Assembly: GCA_002803225.1 (NCBI GenBank)
Contig: NXFV01000631.1
Span: 86,978-150,977 of the forward strand
Reading direction: 5' to 3'
DNA: 64,000 bases
Source: Gamarada debralockiae
Taxonomy: Eukaryota > Ascomycota > Leotiomycetes > Helotiales > Hyphodiscaceae
Positions 1 to 9,400 of the stretch are shown here, one piece after another (position 1 is the stretch's first letter; every line of letters begins with the position of its first letter). A program made the position numbers and the translations under genes. The notes under the pieces are model-generated. The model made no database searches. It was not told the origin of the DNA and worked only from the letters and a program-made list of their open reading frames with translations.

Positions 1-49
1 CTCGGATACTCCATTATCCCATGAGCAATACTGACTCGTAAATTCACAG

Positions 50-1398
50 TCCCTCTCCCGGTCCAACCCATGAAGGTATGTACCACAGTCTTCCAGCCTA
101 TAATAAAGTCATGTGAGCTGACACTCACAGGCCATCGCTGCTGTGGCAATTGCAAGAAAATTCTCCGTTGAAGAAACGGTATCTGCTGGCTTCACAACAG
201 CTGGCGTAGTTTTCATCTTCAGTATCACAGGCTTATTGGGATGGTTCGCTCGCGGAATACCGACTCCTGTAGTAAAGGGCATTCAAGTCGGTGCCGGCCT
301 TTCCCTCGTATTGTCCGCCGGCTCGAGTCTCCTGCAGCCACTTGGCTGGACAACGCCAAATACATTCGACAACCTACTTTGGGCCATCTTCGCCTTTCTT
401 GCCCTTCTTCTGACGCAAAGATCGCTGCGAGTACCATACGCCCTGCTCATCTTTGTCCTTAGCTTGGTCTTTTCGATATGCATCGCCGGGACGGGGAATT
501 TGCCTGCATTTAGAATCTGGCATCCTCGGATTTTCGTCCCAACTTGGGCAGACTTCAAAGTCGGAGCGCTGGATGCCGGATTGGGTCAGATTCCACTGAC
601 GACCTTGAATTCTATTATTGCTGTAAGTTTTATCCCCGGAGCTATTCTCCACGAGACCTGGTCGCCTTTAATTTCGTAGTGCTCTTGTAGCTATCAAACA
701 GTACTGATTTCAACTTACAGGTTACATACCTTGCAGCTGATCTCCTCCCCCACATCCCAGCCCCAGGCGTAACCTCAATCGGCATTAGCGTCGCACTCAT
801 GAACCTAATCGGCGGCTGGTTCGGTGCAATGCCAGTGTGTCATGGATCAGGAGGCCTAGCCGCCCAATATCGATTTGGCGCGCGAAGCGGAGGAAGCATA
901 ATAATCCTCGGTCTCTTCAAAATGATCATTGGGTTCTTCTTCGGTGAAAGTCTTGTGGGTCTCCTTAGAGTCTATCCTAAGGCACTGCTTGGCGTGATGG
1001 TCCTTGCTGCTGGTCTTGAATTGGCGAAGGTTGGAGAGAGTCTGAATTATGGCGCTCGAGATCTTTGGGAGGTGAGTGAATCGAGGATTGGTTTGGATGA
1101 AGTAAGTGGCAATGGGGAGGTTGTTCAGGAGGGAAGTAAGAGGCAGAGGCAGCTGTCGGATGATGAGAGGAAAGAGAGATGGACAGTCATGTTCACGACG
1201 ATTGGACTCCTTCTGGCATTCAAGAATGATGGAGTTGGCTTTGTAGCGGGGATGTTGTGTCATTGGGCGTATCAGTCTTCGAAAGTATGGGCTGCTTGGG
1301 AAGGTTGGAGAACAAAGAAAGGTGATCGAAACAACAGAAGAAGTAATCGGGCAATGACTGTTGAAGAGGAAGAAGAGCAACTCCTATGCGAAACCTAG
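50..1398 (+). CDS. MOT1: Molybdate transporter, MOT1/SulP type (5' truncated by window edge)
   Basis: This is a polytopic membrane transporter of the MOT1 branch of the SulP superfamily, which imports molybdate for molybdenum-cofactor enzymes. Three exons are visible: 50-75, 131-622 and 721-1398. The introns end in CAG, and an earlier intron ends at 49. The first exon encodes the MOT1 signature PLPVQPMKAIAAVA across the 75/131 junction. The second signature, PVCHGSGGLAAQYRFGARSG, lies near 835-895 in the last exon. Several hydrophobic helices are present. The C-terminal tail, from about 1100, is hydrophilic and ends in an acidic EEEEEQ run. The N-terminal part of the protein lies outside the window. 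MOT1 rather than a general sulfate permease is supported by these signatures and by the absence of a STAS domain. The family call is strong; substrate specificity is inferred. Confidence 0.88.
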
Positions 1399-1569
1399 GT
1401 TTGCGTAGATCAATAAAGAACGATTCCGCCAATCACTCAAGTTCAACTACTCCTGCTCGCCGAGAACCTCAAGGAGATAGTATGGGGTTGGATCCTCATA
1501 GCATAGCCTCGTGTCTCGTCTCAACTCAGATGAAATCCCATCTCTCGTGCACTGTCATAATACTGCCCA

Positions 1570-1770
1570 CAAACTCCCAAGTCTCAACACCAGTGTTGAC
1601 CATGACCCTCAGTTCTCTGTCGTTCCTTTGCTGTTGTCGAACATTATGCATAGCAGAGGGTGCTACCGTTGCAGCAAACTCCCAAATCTCGAGACAAATG
1701 TGGTCCACGACCCTCAGCTCGTGGTCGTTGCATTATTGTTGTCGTGTATCCTACGCAGCGGAGGATGCTA
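1570..1770 (+). repeat. Imperfect tandem duplication, 105-bp period
   Basis: Two units, 1570-1666 and 1675-1770, begin with CAAACTCCCAA and share CGACCCTCAG/TGACCCTCAG, a GTTGTCG block and a closing GGATGCTA/GGGTGCTA. The period is exactly 105 bases (35 codons), and one plus-strand frame (1386-1820) is open through both copies. It lies in the 629-bp gap between MOT1 and MRPL22 (1399-2027), where I see no other gene. It could be transcript 3' sequence or a small repeat-bearing reading frame. Confidence 0.7.
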
Positions 1771-2027
1771 GCATCGATGCCGTCCCCAACGTGCACGCGG
1801 CCATGCTAGCACTACCATAGTCTTTATAGTAAAGGGGGTGGACGAGGAGGCTTCCTTGGAAAGCGACCATGGATTGGTGGTGACGAGGAAATTTTGTGGG
1901 ATGGGAATGAAAGGCAAGGAGTAGTTAATATATAAGAAGCGGCAGTGAGGAGGGGTTTCTAGGAGGCTAGGTGACTGAAGAACATAAATTTTACAAGTGT
2001 CTATACATAGCTATTTATACATACAGT

Positions 2028-3098
2028 CTACCACGAATAGTGCTGTCTCTGAGCAGTAATCGGTCTGTTTGGTAGCTGTACCCAGACTTTTCGATTCTTG
2101 AGCTTATCTTCCCGCTCTTTGTGAAGACGTATCCGCGTTGCCTCTTCCTTCAAAACGACTGACAGACCTATCGACCATTAGTGGCATGCTTTGCAACTCT
2201 ATATCAAAAACTTACTTGTCGTTGGATTCTTCATGATATGAATCTGACCTCTCGCCCTATGATCAGGTGTTGTCCCATACAGCCCTCTCCCAACCCAAGC
2301 CTGATCAACATAAATCGTAGTCGGGTTCTGGACCTTAATCCGCTTGCCATCCTTCGTCTGAAGCTTCAAAGGATGTTCAAACTTCTTCTCCTCGCCACCC
2401 AAACCCATACCCCTCTTCACAATAGCCTCATTCTTAGCATGCTCCAAATGCTCAAGCACATCCTTCGCAGCCTTCTTCTTCGAAAACCTCATCTGCACAA
2501 TAGCGTCCTCCACCGTCTTCCCCACAATTTGCCTAGCCAATGGATTCAGCTTCTTCACCGAAGTCTTGAAATCGTGACTTTTAGACAGCAGTTGTCGCTC
2601 CTGTGTCTTCAGCAATTGTGCCTTCGTCAACCGTCCTCGTTTCTGCACCTCCCTAATCACCATTTTCCGCTCCCATCGTTTTCGCGCTGCGGGAGTGGGA
2701 TCTAACGCTGCGGCCATCGTCTCGGGGTTTCGAGGGAGATGCCGTGGTGCGTCCGGTGCGCTGATGGGGCCTTTGGGTTTTGGGCCGGCGAGCTTTTCAT
2801 CCTCGAAAATGGAGGATGAGGAGAGATCTCCGCGAACAAGTCCACCTGGTGGTCCTATGGGCTTCTTGCGCAGGAACTCTTCAGTCAAGTGGTTTCTTGG
2901 TGCTGCGGCTTTATCTTCTGGTTTCTTTTTCCCCCACCAGAAAAGTGTTCGCCGTTGGATGCTTGGTATGAGGAAGGTGTATGGGGTTTGGGAGGATGCT
3001 AGGGAGGTGGCTGGAATCAATTAGCTTTGTAGAGTTTGATAGAGATATATTTACATACCGGGCCTTAATACCCGCCGTGATGGTAGATGTAGACTCAT
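2028..3098 (-). CDS. MRPL22: Mitochondrial large-subunit ribosomal protein L22
   Basis: This is a structural protein of the mitochondrial large ribosomal subunit, of the uL22 family. Exons on the minus strand are 3098-3059, 3010-2216 and 2158-2028, giving 321 residues. The start is the ATG at 3098 (MSLHLPSRR), followed by an arginine-rich, serine-rich leader typical of a mitochondrial presequence. The uL22 core is clear: NPLARQIVGKTVEDAIVQM, then KNEAIVKRGMGLG, and the hallmark IYVDQAWVGRGLYG before the RARGQ strand that lines the exit tunnel. The last exon adds a charged tail ending QRQHYSW. A reading that starts at a TTG near 3020 is an artefact of the retained first intron. The gene is divergent from PRP24 with 323 bp between start codons. 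Confidence 0.93.
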
Positions 3099-3421
3099 CG
3101 TTCAATGATGGAAGAATGATTGGGAGAGCGCGACTTCTTTGAATCAAGTCGATGGTGAAGCTCTAACCAATTTTCAAAGCGGTGTGACACGGCAATACAC
3201 TCCTTAGAGCTAGGATTTTCGAATTACCGTTTTCGAACAAGGCGCGAACTGAATCTCTCCATACAACCGCGTCACGTCATAACCACATCACTTTCACGAG
3301 AACCATCACGGTTGAAATGGTAGATCGTGATACCTGCGATCCAAATCGACCGTCATATTCGTTCTGACGTCCTCAGCAAATACCACAAAACTCGAGCTTT
3401 CACGAAGCCAGGCATTTGAGG
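3099..3421. promoter_or_regulatory. Divergent promoter region MRPL22 / PRP24
   Basis: This is the 323-bp gap between two divergent start codons. It contains a CRE-like GTCACGTCA at 3271-3279. Immediately before the MRPL22 ATG (about 3093-3121, minus strand) is a copy of the AATCnTTC...TTGAACGAT palindrome that also occurs in the SnaD-like introns. No TATA box was identified. Confidence 0.4.
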
Positions 3422-6400
3422 ATGGCGGAAGCTCCTGTGGGAGAAGACAACTGGCTAGCTCTCGTCGATGAAGCCAGCAGAACTGCCAGTAATCTAGAAC
3501 AAAGGGTCGGAGTGGTCGAGCTCTACAAACAGGCGATCGCCGCAGAACCATCATCTACCAAGCTCTGGCTGGCATATTGCGAATGGGTTTGGTCACTGCA
3601 TACAGATTGCCAGACTGCGGATGCTGGCTGGCCGGAAGAAGAGCAGATTTATGGTCAGGAGTTGTTCTCACTCGAAGTGGCACGCGATGTCTGGCAACAG
3701 GGTGCGCAGGCTACACAGTACCGACTGAATGACAGCCATGAGTTGTGGAACCGATGGATGTCGATCGAGCTTGAGCAGCTTTCTAAAGCTTATGATTCGA
3801 AGGGTATGGCGCAGCAGGATATTGAGAATGTGCGAAGGATGTTCTTGGATCGATTGCAGATTCCACACGCGACTTGGGACGAAACCTCACAAATGTTCTC
3901 GACTTTTCTATCCAAATACGATGAAGCCGCGTATGAATCAACAATGGTTCAGATCACAGCACTCGCAAAAGATGCGAAGAAGCAATATGGCGACCGCGAA
4001 ATATCCGAGCTCAAGCTTCGACGAGCGTCTGAATCAGGAGATACGGATGCCCAAAAAGCTGCCATGAGAGAATATCTGGAATGGGAGGTCAAACAAGCAA
4101 AGTTGAGGAAGAAGCATTTGCCGGTCACCCCTTTGGATCTATGCGTGGCATTGTACGAACGAGCGCTATCCTCTACCGCTATGTTTGGCTTGGAATCCGA
4201 CATCTGGCTGGATTACATCGTGTTCTTGTCAAAGACCAGAAGAGAATTTGCGCAAATCCAACTGCCCACGGTTCTGTCGGTCATTCAAAGAGCCGTAGCA
4301 CACTGCCCCTGGTCTGGGGAGCTTTGGTCACGATATATTCTGAGGGCTGAGACCGAGAAGTTGCCTCATTCTGATGTCGAACTTATAAAGCACGCTGCTA
4401 CAAACAACAAGGCCCTCGATCGTGATGGTATGGAATCGGTGGTTGATGTCTACGTCGCATGGTGCGGTTATCTCAAACGGAGAACTCTGGTTCCAGGAGC
4501 CACCGAGGACGACATGGATGTTGCAGAGATGGGTCTACATACAGCTCTGGAAAGCGTTCAGGACTGGGGGCGAAAACACGACAAGAACTACAAAGACGAC
4601 CCGCTATTCCGAATTGAGAGGATATTGATTCAGCTGCTCACGCAGAAAGGCTCGATTCAGGACGCTCGAGACTTTTGGAAGGGGCTCATCTCAGCGAATG
4701 CTTCGAGCTACGAGTTCTGGCAGCAATACTATCTTTGGGAAATCTCCGTTCGAATGCCAAATGTCCCACCATCACTGGCCACCGAAGTCCTGATTAAAGC
4801 TGTACACCAGGAATCACTGGACTGGCCTGAGAAAATGTTGGAAGTCTATGTGCGCCACTGTATCAACTTCGGAGAGTCAGAGGCTCTGGACGTCGCCATG
4901 GACATAGTTCATGATCGAAAAAAGGCCGTTGCCAAACGACGAGATAAAGAACGTGAAGCGGCGGAAGCTGCTGCTGCGGCGTACTATGCTCAACAGCAGT
5001 CTATACCAAGCGACGCGGCTGTTGGCGAATCCCCCTCATCTGCCTCAAAGAGGAAGCGCGAGACAATTGATGACGACCATAATAGCAGCGCCAGCAAGAA
5101 GGTCAAAGGCGATCAACCCGAAGCAGACCATGAGGCTTTACGAGAACAGCACTTGAAACGTAACCGTGAGAACACAAGCGTTTTGGTCACGAATCTACCT
5201 CCAGGAGTCACCCAGACTAAAATCAGACAGTATTTCAAGGATTACGGTCATGTCAACAGTCTCAGTACTAAGGAGGAGGGAGAGGGCGATGATAAATCAG
5301 TGACAGCTTTGATAGAATTCCGATCCAACGAAGACGTACAAAGTGCCTTGATTCGAGACGGAAAATACTTTACCGCTACCAATAGGCAAATAGGCGTGCA
5401 GCCCGCTGCTGGCTTGACTCTGTATGTCACGAACTTTCCGCCTGAGGCTGATGACGATTATTTCCGCGACCTTTTTAAGGATTGCGGTATAATATTTAGT
5501 ATTCGATGGCCCAGTCTCAAGTACAATGCTCATCGACGTTTCTGCTACATATCCTTCAGAACCGCTGAAGGAGCAGCTGCAGCAACTCAACTCAATGGCA
5601 CAAAACTCAAGGGTGGCTTGAAGCTAGTGGCCCTTTACTCCGATCCTTCAAAAAAGAAGCCGCGTGAAGGCGCCATGGCAGAAGGTCGGGAAATTCACGT
5701 CACAAGTCTCGACAGCACCTTGACGGAGGAAGATTTGAAGGAGGTCTTCGCAAAGTATGGGACTGTTGAGACAGTCAGATTATTGAGGACCATGGGAGGA
5801 GATAGCAAAGGCGCGGCATTTGTTGTCTTCGCAAAGAAAGAAGAAGCGGAGGCCTCCTTAGCTTTGGATAAGACCAAACTGAAGTCGAAGATTCTCAAAG
5901 TCGAGCTATCGACGGGCAAAAACTTCAAGCCTACTGCAACCAGCAAGGGGATGTCGGCTTCTCCAGCGCCAGACGTCGATGGAGACTCGGTTATGTCTCC
6001 ATCTCCTGTGCCCGAGGCTGCAGGGAATCAACCTACGCGGGACGAGATCGCCAAACGAACCATGACCCTGATGAATGTACCAGATACGGTCAACGACGCT
6101 CGGATTCGCGCTCTTGCGGAGCCCTTTGGCAATATTGTCAAAGTCGTACTGAGACCAGATCATCAGGGTGCGATCATTGAGTATGCGGATGTCGCTTCAG
6201 CGGGACGAGCTGCGCTAGGGTTGGAGAATCACGAGATCATACCAGGACGGAAACTTCGAACAGGCGGAATGAAGGATCTCTTTGAGGAGAAGGATGAGAT
6301 AAAGACGGATCGGATTCAGGTTGGGCAGGGAAAGAAGGCTCCTGTGTCTTTTATCAAACCCACGGCACCGGTTAGGAGACCTGGGCCAGGTGGTAGAGGC

Positions 6401-6559
6401 GGCTTAGGACAGAAGAGAGGTTTGGGTTATCCAAAGGCTACCGACTCTTCAAGCCCAAGTGCTGGCACTGGAGTGAATGGCGATGCCAAGGAGAAGAACA
6501 TTAAACCGAAGAGTAATGCCGATTTCAAGGCAATGTTCATCAGTAAAGGGAACCAGTAA
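3422..6559 (+). CDS. PRP24: U4/U6 snRNP assembly factor Prp24/SART3 type
   Basis: This nuclear splicing factor anneals U4 and U6 snRNAs during tri-snRNP recycling. It is a single uninterrupted exon of 1045 residues starting at the ATG at 3422. Residues 1 to about 520 are helical HAT-type repeats with recurrent W..Y/W..W spacing, such as LWLAYCEWVW and LWSRYI. A basic nuclear-localisation stretch (KRKRE...KKVK) lies near 543. Four RRMs follow, at about 583, 664, 756 and 877; their RNP2 strands include VLVTNLP, LYVTNFP and IHVTSL. The C-terminus, SNADFKAMFISKGNQ, is the conserved Lsm2-8-binding motif. The HAT plus four-RRM plus Lsm-tail order is diagnostic of filamentous-fungal Prp24, which resembles human SART3 more than the shorter budding-yeast protein. 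The absence of introns in a gene this long is notable. Confidence 0.95.
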   Translation: MAEAPVGEDNWLALVDEASRTASNLEQRVGVVELYKQAIAAEPSSTKLWLAYCEWVWSLHTDCQTADAGWPEEEQIYGQELFSLEVARDVWQQGAQATQYRLNDSHELWNRWMSIELEQLSKAYDSKGMAQQDIENVRRMFLDRLQIPHATWDETSQMFSTFLSKYDEAAYESTMVQITALAKDAKKQYGDREISELKLRRASESGDTDAQKAAMREYLEWEVKQAKLRKKHLPVTPLDLCVALYERALSSTAMFGLESDIWLDYIVFLSKTRREFAQIQLPTVLSVIQRAVAHCPWSGELWSRYILRAETEKLPHSDVELIKHAATNNKALDRDGMESVVDVYVAWCGYLKRRTLVPGATEDDMDVAEMGLHTALESVQDWGRKHDKNYKDDPLFRIERILIQLLTQKGSIQDARDFWKGLISANASSYEFWQQYYLWEISVRMPNVPPSLATEVLIKAVHQESLDWPEKMLEVYVRHCINFGESEALDVAMDIVHDRKKAVAKRRDKEREAAEAAAAAYYAQQQSIPSDAAVGESPSSASKRKRETIDDDHNSSASKKVKGDQPEADHEALREQHLKRNRENTSVLVTNLPPGVTQTKIRQYFKDYGHVNSLSTKEEGEGDDKSVTALIEFRSNEDVQSALIRDGKYFTATNRQIGVQPAAGLTLYVTNFPPEADDDYFRDLFKDCGIIFSIRWPSLKYNAHRRFCYISFRTAEGAAAATQLNGTKLKGGLKLVALYSDPSKKKPREGAMAEGREIHVTSLDSTLTEEDLKEVFAKYGTVETVRLLRTMGGDSKGAAFVVFAKKEEAEASLALDKTKLKSKILKVELSTGKNFKPTATSKGMSASPAPDVDGDSVMSPSPVPEAAGNQPTRDEIAKRTMTLMNVPDTVNDARIRALAEPFGNIVKVVLRPDHQGAIIEYADVASAGRAALGLENHEIIPGRKLRTGGMKDLFEEKDEIKTDRIQVGQGKKAPVSFIKPTAPVRRPGPGGRGGLGQKRGLGYPKATDSSSPSAGTGVNGDAKEKNIKPKSNADFKAMFISKGNQ

Positions 6560-7329
6560 TTGCTAATATCGGCTCGCTGGTTGCTCTTGAGATGTTTGTT
6601 AGAGTATCCGAATAATTGCAAGGCACATTGCTCCCATCTCTCATTATCCCTCGATTTTTCAGGTAGTGCTATAGCGTGGAATAGGCACCGTTCGTCCGCC
6701 TCGCAGGTCCGCTCCAGCAGCTGCTACTTTTCGAAATAAAATCTTACCTGTCCTCCTTTCCCCTTTCGTTCAATCTATTTACTGAATTGAATGCAATGTT
6801 GTCCATAACCTAGAATGCGTCTCCTCATCGCTTCCTTCCGAATTTGTTCGATCTTCAACTCACATTCGCATAGCCTCAGCTGTTGTGTCAAGCCTGAACG
6901 CCACCCCTGTCTTCCACATCGTCATCGCACATGCCAGGGTGCCAAACTGGCGCAACCTCGCTTCAACCTCGCCCAGAAACAAGTGATCGATTGGATGTGC
7001 TTGAATGATCAGCTACAACGACACAACCTTCTCAGATATTGTGCTCTGCAGATGAAATGCGAGTTTCCTGGCGATAGATGCGATGACCCTGGTTTTATCG
7101 AGACTAGGGTGGGAACAGGTTATGGCGCTTTTTTTGGGAACGGTGTTTGAGGGGATACAAGTGTAGCATCCCACCTGGAGACGCCTTTGCTCTTATTCAC
7201 TAATTATCTTATCTACGATCTATTTACTGCTGTCACAATAGCATCTTCAAAAGTTCTGTGGTTATAAGCTCATACCCCAATCTCAATCTCATCGATTCAA
7301 TCCTCCAGATCACACATACTACCGCAATC
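6560..7329. other. Intergenic, no convincing gene
   Basis: A 111-codon plus-strand frame at 6815-7150 has no recognisable motif and cysteine/histidine-rich, low-complexity composition, so I do not call it. The stretch probably holds the PRP24 3' end and the promoter of the next gene. CT-rich sequence lies around 6740-6780. Confidence 0.4.
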
Positions 7330-8231
7330 ATGGGACGGTCAAACACCCTCCCCATAAGCCACAGCAACGAAAACGACTCCTCAAAGAGACTCAATCGAAG
7401 CGCAACAACAACAACACGAGTCCCAGAAACAAAATCCCACCACATACACCGCCCACATCCACGCATTCCCATTCCCTTCTTCCATGGCCATTCCAACGAC
7501 CAACACACCGAACTGCCCTCCACCCGCCCCTCCAACTCCTCAAACCCCCGTCTCGACCAACTCAACAGACAAAACTCCGTCCAAACGCGCTACATGGACA
7601 TGCTTCTCTCCCTCGACACCATACCCCGTCTGCATAACATCCTCGCTTCCTTCTTCACCTGGATCTTGCTAGCAGGCTTCCTGGTCTTCCCAGGGACATT
7701 CACGAGCATTGCGAGTCTGGGCAGTGATTCGAATATCCATAGTCAGACTGCGGCGGATATCTTAAAGAGTGTAAAGCATGTGCAGCTTCTTGTCGTCGCG
7801 AGCGTTTGTAGTGGTATTGGAGCGGGTGGTATGATTTGGCTTTGGTGGCGCTGGAGACAGAATTTTGTATGGTTGTTGAATAAGATTTTCTTGCCGGGAA
7901 GTCTGAATAGTTTTGCGGGGTTGATAAGTACGTTGACTAATGTTTACTCGCAGCAAGGGGGTACATGGGTAAGTCTATTCCTTGATGATGTTTGATGGAA
8001 GGTGAGCTGACTGTTTTGCAGAGCATCACGGCGAAAGTTACTGCTATTGTGACTGGGACGTGTATGGTGACTACAGGGTTCTTGTTCGTGATCTACAATT
8101 TCTGGATCTTAGGCCAGGTTAAGAAAAGGCATGAGCGGGAAATGAATTCGCAGAATGTTGACGAGGGGTTGATAGAGAAGATAGAAAGGAAAGCTAACAA
8201 GCCGGGGCTAGAGCCTGGAAGCGTTGTTTGA
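7330..8231 (+). CDS. Conserved fungal integral membrane protein, unknown function
   Basis: Two exons, 7330-7968 and 8022-8231, give 282 residues. The donor is GTAAGT at 7969 and the acceptor is TTTTGCAG at 8021. The first ~110 residues are hydrophilic and rich in S, N, T, H and P, so probably disordered and cytosolic. Four hydrophobic helices follow: FFTWILLAGFLVFPG, a stretch around LLVVASVCSGIGAGGMIWLW, a weaker one around LPGSLNSFAGLI, and TAIVTGTCMVTTGFLFVIY. The helix with adjacent WRWRQNF suggests a short basic loop. The tail is charged (KKRHEREM, EKIERKANK). The arrangement matches a widespread uncharacterised ascomycete membrane family. I recognise no enzyme motif and assign no function. 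Confidence 0.75.
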
Positions 8232-8355
8232 GTTTGGCAGCAGAGGAAGAAGCCCATAATGGAGGGCCATCTTTGTACAACATATCCGTATGGGTCAATT
8301 ATGTTATTCAACCCGGCATCTTGGTTCAATGACCCTTTGCCTTCGAATGATACGC

Positions 8356-9191
8356 TCATGCTCTTCCTGTACTCGATACAAGTCCTCCATCAACAACAAT
8401 CCACTGACCTGTGATATGCTAGCCTCTTTACTGGCCAAGAACGCCGTATTCGCAACATCCCACGCCGTTCCCATCTTCCTCATAGGAAGCTGCTGGTCCC
8501 GAACCTTACAATACCCCTCATAATCACCCACAGCATATTTATCAGCCACCAGCGGCGTATTAATCAGCCCAGGAACCACAGTACTGAGCCTCACTCCCTT
8601 ATCCGCGTAAATCACAGCCGTAGTTTGCGCGAAAGACAATATGGCTGCCTTTGTGGTCGAGTACGCGACTTGAGGCTTTCTGATATAGCGAAGACCGGAG
8701 ACAGAGCTGGCGTCCACGATGTTCCCGCCGGTCTTTTGCGCTGCCATGATGGGTAGAACGAGGTAGCTTTGAGGAGGTACACCGACTTGAGGGTCACGTC
8801 CATTTGCTGGTCCCAAACTTCCTCGGAGATTGAGGCTGGATCTCCGGCTTCACTTCGCCCTACGTTGTTGACCAGAATATCTATCCGGCCATGCTTCGCC
8901 ATACAAGCATCTACAAAGACTTTCATTGAGGAAGGCGAGGATGCATCGCCGCACATGACTGTGATGTCTGTTTGAGGAGTGTCTGAAAGGATTTTTGACC
9001 TCGAAATCTCGGCGGCTTTGACTGAGAGATCACAGCCGAAAATGATTGCTCCTTGGTGTGCAAATAATGTTGCAATGGCGATTCCGTTGTCCCATCCTTC
9101 TCCAACTCAGCCGATTCCTGTGATGAGGAGTACTTTGATCCGTGAAATCGTGCATTTTGCTGGAGACTGGTGGTGCTGCGACTGTCGCCAT
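8356..9191 (-). pseudogene. Short-chain dehydrogenase/reductase, disrupted
   Basis: The remnant reads as a classical SDR spread over three frames. Visible pieces in order are: an ATG at 9191; KVLLITGIG (cofactor-binding glycine turn); GWDNGIAIATLFAHQGAIIF; GRIDILVNNVG (NNxG motif); DASSVSGLRYIRKPQVAYST with TKAA, i.e. the catalytic S...YxxxK; VVPGLINTPLV; and near 8390 the C-terminal ITGQWIVVDGGL. Breaks visible in sequence are an extra base just before KVLLITG (~9140), an in-frame TGA directly after TGIG (~9112), a frame change near 8775 and a one-base loss near 8415. No GT-AG intron placement repairs these. The catalytic residues remain readable, so inactivation looks recent. Confidence 0.82.
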
Positions 9192-9400
9192 GGATCGAAT
9201 GAAATTGGTACAAAAATCTCACAAGCCGGTATTATAAAGCCCGTCGAGATAGAAAGAGAGACAGAGGCTCAGGGAACGAACTGTTCAAAGTTGTTCAAAT
9301 ATTCGATGTGGGGTAATGGCGGGGCGGGGGCCCAATTCGCAGAGACCGAAATATACTTCCAACGCCAACGCTATGCAACAAAAATCCTTTTTGGCCAACC

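Noticed and set aside
2199..3020. MRPL22 read as a single exon starting near 3020
   Set aside because: That start is TTG and lies within an intron; splicing 3059/3010 gives an ATG start with a proper leader, and splicing 2216/2158 gives the family C-terminus.
6815..7150. 111-codon plus-strand frame after PRP24
   Set aside because: No family, unusual composition, and no splice or conservation signal; more likely leader or intergenic sequence.
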